A DNA stretch of 64,000 nt from Bradyrhizobium sp. NAS96.2 (GTDB taxonomy: Bacteria; Pseudomonadota; Alphaproteobacteria; Rhizobiales; Xanthobacteraceae): the NCBI RefSeq assembly GCF_001908235.1, contig NZ_LGHK01000194.1, positions 1-64,000 of the forward strand, in the 5' to 3' direction. The position numbers and the translations under genes were made by a program. The stretch's first letter is position 1. Every line of letters begins with the position of its first letter. Under the pieces are notes generated by a model. The model was not told the origin of the DNA. It ran no database searches and was given only the letters and a program-made list of their open reading frames with translations. Below are positions 1-8,416 of the stretch, one piece after another.

Positions 1-78
1 ATCGCAGACGCCTTCCACACCTTCACACCGCAAGAATGCTCAAACTACTTCCAGGCCGCGGGATATGGTTCAGCGTGA
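1..78 (+). mobile_element. C-terminal end of an IS630-type transposase (cut by window start)
   Basis: The first 25 codons read in frame to a TGA at 76-78 and give a peptide containing FTPQECSNYFQAAGY. This resembles the usual C-terminus of IS630-family DDE transposases (FTPxECxNYFxxAGY). The catalytic residues lie outside the window, so only the end of the gene is visible. The element's right end should lie between 79 and about 178, where short repeated pieces of the type aacccgcc occur, but I cannot place a terminal inverted repeat with certainty. Family assignment comes from this short motif only. Confidence 0.55.
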
Positions 79-178
79 TCGGAATCTGCTCTAGCATAAC
101 CCGCCGAAAACCTCGTGCGCGGAGAGATGGCGGGTTACGCTTGCGCTAACCCGCCCTGCTCTGCTCCTCGCAAACACC

Positions 179-565
179 TCAGGGCTGCGCCAGGTGCCAG
201 GCGCCGTTGAGAAAGCCGTCGCCGGTGATGTCGCCGGCCTTCTGGTCCTTGGCGAAAGTATAGAGCGGCTTGCCCTTGTAGGCCCATTGCTTCGAGCCGT
301 CGTCACGCGAGATGATGGTGTAGCCGCCTTCAGCCTTGTCGCCGGCATCCGCCTTCAGCACCGGCCAGTTGGTCGCGCAGGGGCCGTTGCAGGCCGACTT
401 GCCGTCGGTGTCCTTGTCGAAGGTGTAGAGCGTCATGCCCTTGGTATCCGTCAGGACGGAACCCTTCGCCGTTGTTCCGGTCTTGGTCGGCGGCGCGGCA
501 AAGGCGGCAGACGCGAGGGCGAAAGTAGCGGCAGTGGCGAGCGTGAGTGCGAGCGTTGTCTTCAT
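179..565 (-). CDS. Secreted protein of the Yx(FWY)xxD-repeat (COG4315) family
   Basis: A 128-residue protein starting at the ATG at 565, chosen because it opens a clear Sec signal peptide (KTTLALTLATAATFALASA, cleavage after AFA near residue 23). The mature part has the family's two repeats, LYTFDKD (about 46-52) and LYTFAKD (about 101-107), and a Cys pair in CNGPC. These small periplasmic proteins are often annotated as lipoproteins; this one has no lipobox Cys, so it is probably soluble. Their function is not established. The longer frame running up to 1033 is an artefact overlapping the next gene. Confidence 0.85.
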   Translation of the reverse strand: MKTTLALTLATAATFALASAAFAAPPTKTGTTAKGSVLTDTKGMTLYTFDKDTDGKSACNGPCATNWPVLKADAGDKAEGGYTIISRDDGSKQWAYKGKPLYTFAKDQKAGDITGDGFLNGAWHLAQP

Positions 566-729
566 GATGTCTCCCTTTCGAATGCAAACGACTTGCATGC
601 GTAAGGACGCGCGAAGGCCTGCACTATTCCACCGGCGGTGCGGAAACAATTTCCGGCCGAGCGACTGATGTGAGGGGAATAAAGCCGAGAGCGCGTGCCG
701 ATACCGCCGCGTAGCCCGATCCGAATGAG

Positions 730-1470
730 CTACCGCCTGATCTCCTCCGCCGCGCGCACCAGCGGGCGGTCGGAAATCTGGATCGGGCCGGAGAACGGCG
801 TGCTCATTTCGAGGATCAAATAGATCGCGGCCGAGACCAGCGCCGCCGCGGCGACATAGGTCGAGATCACGACCGCGTTGCGCGGCGCTCGAAAGCCCAG
901 CGTCGCGAACATCAGCGTCAGCCATCCCACCAGAATGCAGATCAGCGGTGACGGGAACGAACCGTCGGACTGCTCGACAAAGGTCCAGCGCTGCTGCACC
1001 GCCTGCCGATAGAGCGACCTTGCATCGTTCCACAGCGCGACCTTCTGCTCGTCATCGAACCGCAGCTCGCGGAGACTGGTGCCGACCTCGTCGAGCAGAT
1101 GTTCGGACACCTCGTTCGCCCGCGAGATCGGCACATCCTTGAGCACCTGCTCGACATAGGCGAGCAGCCGCCGGCGCGGCTCGTCGGCGCTGGGACCGAG
1201 CGGCCGCAAGCTGCGGTCGAGCAGGATGAGGTCGGTGGCGAAGACATGCAAATTGCGGTCGACCGCCACATAGGTGTTGGCCGAGTTGTTCATCATCAGG
1301 CCGAGCAGCAGCGACGGCATGGTGAAGAACAGCGTCGCGACCAGGCGTACCGAGGTATTGGTCTCGTCGCTGCGGTGATGATCCCCGAGCCGGCCATGGA
1401 TCGCCATGGTCCCAAGCGCGGCGCCGCCGAGCAGCATGAAGATCAGGATGGCGACGACGACTGCAACCAC
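730..1470 (-). CDS. DUF4239 (bestrophin-like domain) membrane protein
   Basis: A 246-residue integral membrane protein starting at a GTG. Two hydrophobic segments lie at the N-terminus (about 2-24 and 42-62) and two near residues 175-217, separated by a charged helical region with LRELRFDDEQKVALW. This layout matches DUF4239, a family distantly like bestrophin channels. No ion or partner can be assigned from sequence. It stands alone between the secreted repeat protein (same strand, 164 bases away) and the divergent cyclodeaminase gene. Confidence 0.75.
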   Translation of the reverse strand: MVAVVVAILIFMLLGGAALGTMAIHGRLGDHHRSDETNTSVRLVATLFFTMPSLLLGLMMNNSANTYVAVDRNLHVFATDLILLDRSLRPLGPSADEPRRRLLAYVEQVLKDVPISRANEVSEHLLDEVGTSLRELRFDDEQKVALWNDARSLYRQAVQQRWTFVEQSDGSFPSPLICILVGWLTLMFATLGFRAPRNAVVISTYVAAAALVSAAIYLILEMSTPFSGPIQISDRPLVRAAEEIRR

Positions 1471-1627
1471 GGCTTGCGGAGACCTGCGAGAGAATCAGGT
1501 GCGCAGGATAGCAAGGGGCGCGGTGCGGCGCATGTCCGGTTGACTGGCCTTCCCCACGCGCTATCCAGTCCGGAGCCGCTTTGGCGCGCTCCGGGAGGCG
1601 CGCAAGGCTGCCTGAGGAGAGAACCAC

Positions 1628-2572
1628 GTGCATATTGTCGACGACAGCGAGGTCAACCGCGTCCTGAGCTTTCCGATCCTGATCGAGGCGATCGAGGCGG
1701 CGCACCGCCGGCCCAAGATCGCGGTCCATGACGGCTATCTCGGCGACGACAAGGGCCAGCAGCTGGTGACCCGCAGCGCGGTCGATGCCGGCCGGTTCAT
1801 GATGACCAAGCTCTACACCAGCTTCCCGGGCAACCTCGCGCACGGCAAGCTGCCGGCCGTGCAGGCGGTCTGCGTGCTGTTCGACGGCAATGACGGCCGG
1901 CCGCTCGCGGTGATGGACGCCGCCGAGATCACCCATTGGAAGACCGCCGCAGACTCAGCACTCGGCGCCAAGCACCTCGCCCGGCCGGATGCCGAGACGC
2001 TGCTGGTGGTCGGCGCAGGCGAGATGGCGCGCTGGCTGGCGCGCGGCCACCGCACGGTGCGGCCGTCGTTGAAGCGGGTGCGGGTCTGGAACCGGACCGT
2101 CGAGCGCGCGCAGGAGCTCGCCACGCTGCTGGAGGCCGACGGCATCGCCGCCGAGGCGGTGACCGATCTCGACGCCGCGACCAGCGAGGCCGACATCATC
2201 ACCACCTGCACCCGCTCGCGCGAGCCGCTGGTCAAGGGCGCGAACCTGAAGCCCGGCACCCATCTCGATCTGGTCGGCGGCTTCACCCCCGACACCCGCG
2301 AGTCCGACGACGAGGCGGCGCGGCGCTCGCGCATCTTCGTCGATCGAAGGGAATCCGCCTTCGACGGCGTCGGCGACATCCTGCAACCAATCGCCAGCGG
2401 CGCGATCAAGGAGAGCGACGTGCTCGGCGACCACTACGACCTCGCCGGTGGTGCGGTCAAAGGCCGGCTGTCGGCCGATGACATCACCTTCTTCAAGAAC
2501 GCCGGCGGCGGCCATCTCGATTTGATGACCTGTGAGACGGTGTTTGCGCAGCTGGGGACCACGCTCAGATGA
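1628..2572 (+). CDS. Ornithine cyclodeaminase / mu-crystallin family dehydrogenase
   Basis: A 314-residue protein from a GTG start with a good ribosome site (gaggagag, about 8 bases upstream). It has the family layout: an N-terminal substrate domain with RFMMTKLYTSFPGN, then a Rossmann NAD(P) site VVGAGEMARWLARG near residues 122-135, followed by VWNRTVERAQEL. Relatives are ornithine cyclodeaminase, alanine dehydrogenase and ketimine reductases; the substrate cannot be fixed from sequence. It is the last ordinary chromosomal gene before the AT-rich insert carrying the two reverse transcriptases. Confidence 0.85.
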   Translation: MHIVDDSEVNRVLSFPILIEAIEAAHRRPKIAVHDGYLGDDKGQQLVTRSAVDAGRFMMTKLYTSFPGNLAHGKLPAVQAVCVLFDGNDGRPLAVMDAAEITHWKTAADSALGAKHLARPDAETLLVVGAGEMARWLARGHRTVRPSLKRVRVWNRTVERAQELATLLEADGIAAEAVTDLDAATSEADIITTCTRSREPLVKGANLKPGTHLDLVGGFTPDTRESDDEAARRSRIFVDRRESAFDGVGDILQPIASGAIKESDVLGDHYDLAGGAVKGRLSADDITFFKNAGGGHLDLMTCETVFAQLGTTLR

Positions 2573-2574
2573 AA

Positions 2575-2766
2575 CACTTTTAGCCGAGCGAGGAACAAGT
2601 AGAGGAGCCACTCTCACGCATCAAGTGTGTGCGAGCAGCGCCCGCCCGTGTGAAACTATGCAGCCGGCTAATTACGAACGACTTCGTCGCTTCCACGTAG
2701 TTGTTTGGGTTGCCCCAGAACAAGTAGCTATCTTGGGTGGCCCCTCCAATCAAACAAATACCACAG
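2575..2766 (-). ncRNA. Candidate DRT3 noncoding RNA downstream of the RT genes
   Basis: This gene-free stretch lies directly 3' of the second RT. On the RT strand it carries CACACAC (2625-2631) in the loop of a possible hairpin whose arms are CTCGCA and TGCGTGAG (one bulged base). A perfect 5-bp hairpin with a 4-base loop sits at 2674-2687, and a 10-base direct repeat (gaacaagtag on the + strand) occurs at 2593-2602 and 2718-2727. DRT type 3 systems include an ncRNA, and as I recall recent work describes an ACACAC template within it. The exact ends and the RNA's existence are inference. Confidence 0.4.
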
Positions 2767-2812
2767 CTAGTACACCGGCCTCAATTCCTTCTTTCGTAGA
2801 TGATTCAGCAGA

Positions 2813-4750
2813 TCAATTTGCTTCCAATTCACAAACCATGGATTCCCTTCGATCTCTGCAACTACGGCGAATGAGAAGTAGCCACCAACAGATATCCCCA
2901 GCCCATTGAATAAGGCTGTCAGATTTCCGGAAATCTCGCGTGAGATAAGGACAAGCGATAAGATCAAGCATGAAATGGGCATCATGCGAATTTTGTGTTG
3001 GTCGAACCTTAGGGAGAAACTCTTCGAGGAGCTTTTCCTCGATCTCATCCCGGACAGCGACATCGCTATCGTTGTAGTAGAATAGCAGCGTTACGATCGA
3101 GAAGTAGTCGACCTGGTCATCCTCGAGAATGCGCCTGTGAATGTCGAAAATGTTGATCCGGTACTGAATCGGCAACTCGCTCGATGCGAGGATTACATTC
3201 AGCAACTCAATCGGCACGTAAGCACTCATTGCCAAATTCTGTAGCGCAGGATTCTGAATCAGCGATTGAATGAGCTGTCGCACGACTTCATGGATGACGT
3301 CGGAAAATTCCGTCAAACGATCCCTAAAGAAACGAATAGATATGATTGTCGCTTTCGCTACCTGATAGGAAGAAGAGACCGTGGCATGCACCGTAAAGAA
3401 GTAATACAGCGACCGCAGAAGCGCTTCAAATGCGCCCACGTACGCCTCAGAACTGAAGTCTTTCGAGCGCCTAGCGACCTTGTAACTCCCCACCAGATTC
3501 TCGATTGTCGCACTAATAGATCCTATGATGTACGCGGATACATCTTCGTATCCAGCGCTCGCATTGACGCACGCAACTTTCATGTCGTTGACAAATGTTC
3601 GCGTCAAACTCTCCGGCTTGCGAACCTTCCCCGGCATCGTTGCCTGCACCACAGGATCAAGCTTGCTCACTTGGTCGCGAAAGCGATTAAGACCAACCGT
3701 AGCATCCGCTATGATCTGCGACCGCCTTGTTTGGAGAGGCCTGCAAACTGTTGAGGTCTTCGAGTCGTTCAGATGAAGATTGAAGACTTGCAGCGCCTCG
3801 GATAGCCCTCGCTGCAAGCTATCCAGCACTTCGACCTTGTTGGCAAAAATTGCATAATCGTCAATGTATCGTCGAATCTCAAAGTCTCGCCCCTGCGCCA
3901 AACCATATTGATTAGCCCTTCGCAGAAGATCGACGTCCACAGATTGCAAGATGATTTCAGCGAACAAGCGAGATATTTCAGCGCCCACCGGGATTCCGTT
4001 GGTCTCGTTGTAGTTCGAAAATTGCATCAACGCGTCAAAATCATTCGCAAACGAAACCGCGGAGGTGTTTTCCTTCCCGTGCTGAACGTCCTTGATCGCC
4101 CATGCCATAGTATGACTATAGATCGAGCTGAAACACTTCGATATATCAGACAGCCTCATGACCGAGAAGGTCTTCTCAAGCTCGACGAATTCGGTTGAAT
4201 TGAAGAACTTATAGAACCGATCGTATTTTTCATACGCAAAGAACGAGCCGGGATTGCGGACTACTTGATCATCCAGCAGCAAGTCAATTGCCGCTCCTTT
4301 GTACTTTTTTCGTTCAGCTAGTCGGCCGGCGTAGAAGTAAGCACTTCCTATTTTGGTTGGGCGCCGCATGGAAACGTCGTCATGACGACAAAAATACGGG
4401 ATCAGATGGCCGTAGGCTTGATAGAAGTGGCAGGCGCGATGTTGAGCTGCTGGATGAGCTAGACTGATCTGGCGACTTGAGGTGTTAGTTAGCCTTATCC
4501 GATATCGATATGGAACCGTATACCGTTCCCGGCAATTGACGGCGACTGCGTCAATAATCCTTCGCAAGCCCTCCGTCGTTGGCTCACGCTGCAGGTTCGC
4601 GTGAAACCCGTCATTCGAGAAAATGATTGGAACGTCATCGGGCGACGTATCCGTAAGCAACGCCCTACTGGCGTTGCCGCGATCAATGTTTCCCCTTCTC
4701 AAGTTCCACTTATGCATCGCGCCAACACAACGCCAGTTCTGCCAGTTCAT
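2813..4750 (-). CDS. drt3b: Reverse transcriptase, second gene of a DRT type 3-like antiphage system (Drt3b-like, UG8)
   Basis: A 645-residue RT with intact polymerase motifs: motif A RLSDISKCFSSIY (Asp202), motif B GIPVGAEISRLFAEI (252-266) and motif C RRYIDDYAIF (Asp297/298). The N-terminal part has SRQISLAHPAAQ and VSMRRPTKIG, typical of the abortive-infection/unknown-group RTs, and there is no intron maturase domain. It starts inside the end of the first RT, either at 4750 or at the inner ATG at 4717 (8-base overlap), which implies coupled translation. After about residue 618 the reading becomes unnatural, while the next frame continues to a stop at 2767 with IEGNPWFVNWKQID and ends ELRPVY. 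A single extra base in the C4 run at 2896-2899 would explain this, giving a product of about 660 residues. DRT3 assignment is by architecture and size. Confidence 0.65.
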   Translation of the reverse strand: MNWQNWRCVGAMHKWNLRRGNIDRGNASRALLTDTSPDDVPIIFSNDGFHANLQREPTTEGLRRIIDAVAVNCRERYTVPYRYRIRLTNTSSRQISLAHPAAQHRACHFYQAYGHLIPYFCRHDDVSMRRPTKIGSAYFYAGRLAERKKYKGAAIDLLLDDQVVRNPGSFFAYEKYDRFYKFFNSTEFVELEKTFSVMRLSDISKCFSSIYSHTMAWAIKDVQHGKENTSAVSFANDFDALMQFSNYNETNGIPVGAEISRLFAEIILQSVDVDLLRRANQYGLAQGRDFEIRRYIDDYAIFANKVEVLDSLQRGLSEALQVFNLHLNDSKTSTVCRPLQTRRSQIIADATVGLNRFRDQVSKLDPVVQATMPGKVRKPESLTRTFVNDMKVACVNASAGYEDVSAYIIGSISATIENLVGSYKVARRSKDFSSEAYVGAFEALLRSLYYFFTVHATVSSSYQVAKATIISIRFFRDRLTEFSDVIHEVVRQLIQSLIQNPALQNLAMSAYVPIELLNVILASSELPIQYRINIFDIHRRILEDDQVDYFSIVTLLFYYNDSDVAVRDEIEEKLLEEFLPKVRPTQNSHDAHFMLDLIACPYLTRDFRKSDSLIQWAGDICWWLLLIRRSCRDRRESMVCELEAN

Positions 4751-5942
4751 CCGGCGGGAAATTATAAAAAATCTGGTCGCGAAAGCCGGCTGAAAAGCTA
4801 AATCTCAAAAACGAACGACGAGCTTTATCGTCCATTTTTGTGGACAGACGACGTGATAGCGGGATCTTATTGCCGACAAAGATGGCCCGCATGAAGGTGT
4901 CGAGTTCCACCAAAGCTTTGCGCGAATTTGCCCTTCGATAATTGCAATACAATCCCACATTCCGAAGCTTGCCCGTCGACATATCGCGCAGATTGTAATT
5001 TCCGGTAAGTAGCTGCAATCGACGTTCAAGGCGCCATTCGTTACCATCGACAATATAGCCGGCCACAGCCCGACAAATGCGAGACTTAAGCCTTCGAACC
5101 TTTTTGGGAGCAAGGGTCACATCTATCTCGCGACAGTATCGCTGATCCACTCGTTTCGTTTCGTGAATTGAAAAGTTGTAGCCGAGGTAATCGACGTCAC
5201 CGACAATCGCCGACCCATCGGACTTATGCTGCACTGGAATATCGATGTGCCTGGTCTTGACACCGTTAAATCGCAAACCTCTTGGCAGCATCCTCGCAAG
5301 TTGCCGCTTAAATTGAACTTGCTGCTCTCGCGCCCCAGTAACTACCACGATGTCATCGACATAACGGGCATAGTAGTAGACTTCTGGCAATCGAGAGACG
5401 AAGCGATCAAACCGCCTCATCGCATATTCAGCCATCGTCGCGCTAAGCTGAATACCTCTAGGGAGCCCCTCGATGCCGCGCTGCTTCAGCATGTAGACGT
5501 AGTTATTAAGGACCCAAATGGCCTTGCGAGGAATGCGCGGCTCGTTTGCCAGGTCCGCGAACAGGTCTATGACGCCAACACTGTCGAAGAACTTTTTGAT
5601 ATCAAACTTGTACAACCTATGTGGCACGCCCTCAGTGAGAATTGTCGTCAACCGGCGAATAATGGTATCGCGGTCGGAAGGTTGTATTCCGACTGCCTGT
5701 CTTATCGTTTGGTTTAGACACCGAAGGACGACCAAATGAGGTGTCGAACGGATTGTGAATGCAGTGCTGCCCCTGATCTCGGTCTTGCCAAGGACTAGAT
5801 CATCGAAGCCCTCCTGGACAACGCGCAGTGCAGCATCAGCTAATTTATCGCGATCGTAGCCGAGTGACTTGCAATCGGCGTTTGACAAATCTTGAGCCTT
5901 AATCGCGTCGTGCAGCAGACCTCTATCTATCTCCAACAGCAA
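4710..5942 (-). CDS. drt3a: Reverse transcriptase, first gene of a DRT type 3-like antiphage system (Drt3a-like, UG3)
   Basis: A 410-residue RT with motif A YKFDIKKFFDS (Asp114), motif B GLPRGIQLSATMAEYAM (159-175) and motif C YARYVDDIVVV (Asp196/197), followed by VDYLGYNFSI. It has no maturase, endonuclease or Cas1 domain and no second fused domain, which argues against group II introns and RT-Cas1. A smaller RT followed by a larger overlapping RT is the known layout of DRT type 3. No ATG exists near the N-terminus; the frame is open back to about 5978 and I place the start at the TTG at 5942, behind a ggggaa stretch. The region is far poorer in GC than its neighbours, consistent with horizontal transfer. 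Confidence 0.65.
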   Translation of the reverse strand: MLLEIDRGLLHDAIKAQDLSNADCKSLGYDRDKLADAALRVVQEGFDDLVLGKTEIRGSTAFTIRSTPHLVVLRCLNQTIRQAVGIQPSDRDTIIRRLTTILTEGVPHRLYKFDIKKFFDSVGVIDLFADLANEPRIPRKAIWVLNNYVYMLKQRGIEGLPRGIQLSATMAEYAMRRFDRFVSRLPEVYYYARYVDDIVVVTGAREQQVQFKRQLARMLPRGLRFNGVKTRHIDIPVQHKSDGSAIVGDVDYLGYNFSIHETKRVDQRYCREIDVTLAPKKVRRLKSRICRAVAGYIVDGNEWRLERRLQLLTGNYNLRDMSTGKLRNVGLYCNYRRANSRKALVELDTFMRAIFVGNKIPLSRRLSTKMDDKARRSFLRFSFSAGFRDQIFYNFPPDELAELALCWRDA

Positions 5943-6158
5943 CGTATTCCCCGCCCACCCGCAGCCCGAACCGCTCAGCTAAACTCCTGTATGGTGAGAA
6001 ACTTAGCCGATGATCCCGACGACGCGCAAGGTCTGCGTGTACGTCTTTTGATCTACACGCATCAAATGCATGGGGAGAAAACGATCTTCGAACGCCTCCC
6101 AGTTACATAACCCAACAGATGGACAGATTAGGCTCGTAGCTATCGCGCCCTACGCTCC
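5943..6158 (-). other. Leader region of the RT genes with an 8-bp hairpin
   Basis: This gap lies between the 3' end of the molybdenum-hydroxylase large subunit and the first RT. It contains a perfect inverted repeat, tgcgtgta (6034-6041) and tacacgca (6054-6061), with a 12-base spacer. On the RT strand there is also an unused aggag at 5983-5988. The hairpin could belong to a transcribed leader or to an ncRNA, as some DRT systems carry theirs upstream. I see no convincing sigma-70 promoter. Confidence 0.35.
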
Positions 6159-8416
6159 TTACTCCGCGGCCTGCTGCGTCGGCGCGTCCAGCGCCGCCGA
6201 CACCTTCGGCGGCGACATCGGCAGGCTGTAGAAGCGCTTGCCGAGCGCGTTGTGCACGGCATTGGCGACGGCGGCCATGACCGGCACCAGCGGCACCTCG
6301 CCGACGCCCTTGACGCCCTGCGGATGCTTCGGGTTCGGCACCTCGACCAGCGCGCAATCGAGCATCGGAAGGTCGGAGCAAACCGGCATGCGATAATCGA
6401 GGAAGCCGGGATTATCGACCTTGCCATCCTTGTTGTAGATGTACTCCTCGTTCAGCGCCCAGCCGATGCCCTGCGCGACACCGCCCTGCAGCTGGCCCTC
6501 GACGTAGCTCGGATGCACGGCGCGGCCGACATCCTGCACGGCGGTGTAGCGGATCACCCTGACGATGCCGAGATCGACATCGACCTCGACGTCGCAGATG
6601 TGCGTGCCGAAGCCGCCTTCCGCGCCTTGCGTGTTGAGCTGCACGCTGGCGCCGATCGGACCGCCTTGCGACGGCGCCTTCTCGGCAAGGTCCGCGAGCG
6701 TCAACGGCTCGAACTGGCCGGCATTTGGACTGACGGGATGCGCCGCCCCGTTCTCCCACTTCACGGCTTCAGGATCGATCTCCCAGAGCTTCGCCGCGCG
6801 CTCGCGCAGCGTCGTGATCACCTTGTCGGCCGCCTGCGTTACCACCATCGAGGAGGCGAACAGCACGCGGCTGCCGCCGGTGAGGTTGGAGAAGCCGACC
6901 GTCTGCGTATCGCCGATGATGACGGAGACGCGCCTGTAGTCGATGCCGAGCAGCTCGGCGCAGATGTTGGCGATGCCGGCGCGCGAGCCGCCGATATCGG
7001 GATGCCCTGTCGTGACCACGACGTTGCCGTCCTCGGTGATATTGACCTGCGCGGAGGATTCACCGCCGGCATTGAACCAGAAGCCGCTAGCGACACCCCT
7101 GCCCTGCAATTTGCCGAGCGGCGCGGCATAATGCGGATGGTTCTTCGCGGCTTCCAGCGTCTCGATATAGCCTATGCGCGGGAACACCGGGCCGTGTGCG
7201 GCCTTGGTGCCTTCCTTCGCCGCGTTCTTCAGCCGCAGCGCCAGCGGATCCATCTTGAGCGCCTCGGCGAGCTCGTCGAGCACGCATTCCACCGCATAGG
7301 CGCCGATCGGCGCGCCGGGCGCGCGATAGGCCGCGACCTTGGAGCGGTTGGAGCAGACGTCGAATCCCTCCGACAGCACATGCGGAATGTCGTAGGGCGC
7401 GAAGCTGCAACCGACCGCGCCGCGGATCGGCGAGCCCGGGAAGGCGCCGGCCTGCAGGTAGAAGCTGCCATGGGCGGCGACGATGGTGCCGTCCTTCCTG
7501 GCGCCGATCTTCACCGTGCTCTTGGAGCCCGAGGTCGGCCCGGTGGCGCGCATCACCTCCTCGCGCGTCATCACCATCTTCACCGGACGGCCGGACTTCT
7601 TGGCAAGCAAGGTCGCGAGCGGCTCGAGATAGACGATGGTCTTCCCGCCGAAGCCGCCGCCGATCTCGGCGGGGATGGCGCGGATGTCGCTCTGCGGGAT
7701 GCCCGTCAGCATCGACGTCATCGCGCGCACCATGAACTGGCCCTGGCTCGACGACCAGATCGTGGTCTTGCCGTCGGCGGCGACCGAGATCAGGCAGGCA
7801 TGCGGCTCGATATAGCCTGGTGCACCGGGCGGGTGGTGAAGGAGCGCTCGATCACGATCTCGGCGTCCTTGAATCCCTGTGCGATGTCGCCCTTCTTGGA
7901 TTCGATGCGGCCCATGATGTTCGAGGGCTTGCCGTCAAATTTGTTGAACTCGTGCAGGATCGGCGCGCCATCCTTGAGCGCGTCGTCGATCTCGATCGCC
8001 CAGGGCAGCACCTCGTAGTCGACCTCGATCAGCTTGCAGGCTTCCGCGGCGATCGCCTCTGATGTCGCGGCGACAGCGGCGACGGGGTGGCCGGGGAACA
8101 GCGCCTTGTCGCGCGCCATCACGTTGCGGCACATCCAGCGCATGTCCTGGATGCCGAGCATCACGGCGCCCTTCTCGATCGTGAAGTCGACGATGTCGCG
8201 CGAGGTGACCACCGCTTTCACGCCGGGCAGCGCCTCGGCCTTCGCGGTGTTGATCGACTTGATGCGGGCGTGCGGATGTGGGCTGCGCAGCACCTTGCCC
8301 CAGATCATGCCGGGCATCGTGGTGTCGGCGGCGAACGCCGCGCGCCCCGTCACCTTGTCGACGCCATCGGGCCGGATGGTGCGCTGGCCGATCCATTTGT
8401 TGTTGACGACGTTCAT
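6159..8416 (-). pseudogene. Molybdenum hydroxylase large subunit (xanthine dehydrogenase / CoxL family), frameshifted
   Basis: The ATG at 8416 opens 208 codons of a typical large subunit (KWIGQRTIRPDGVDKVTGRA), then the frame fails after RPVHQ. In the next frame the protein resumes with GYIEPHACLI and runs to a TAA at 6159. Adding one C to the CC at 7816-7817 restores a single frame of about 750 residues, close to the family norm. Both molybdopterin signatures are present: GGGFGGKT near the centre and the catalytic-Glu loop GVGEVPL near the C-terminus. The active-site loop reads AYRAPGAP, not the AYxCSFR of true form I CO dehydrogenase, so the substrate is unknown. Its start overlaps the FeS subunit stop (ATGA). 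It may be a real lesion or a sequencing error. Confidence 0.85.

Noticed and set aside
179..1033. A 284-codon frame ending at 179 as one long protein.
   Set aside because: Only the last 128 codons have a signal peptide and a known family; the rest overlaps the bestrophin-like gene.
2813..5942. The RTs as group II intron, retron or diversity-generating RTs.
   Set aside because: No maturase or HNH domain, no msr/msd-like structure next to a single small RT, no variable-repeat target gene. Two overlapping RTs fit DRT3 better.
2724..6144. A shared 9-base sequence (gtagctatc) at 2724-2732 and 6136-6144 as target duplication of the RT insert.
   Set aside because: A 9-mer shared between two windows of about 200 bases is expected by chance in roughly one case in seven, and no longer match or inverted ends support it.
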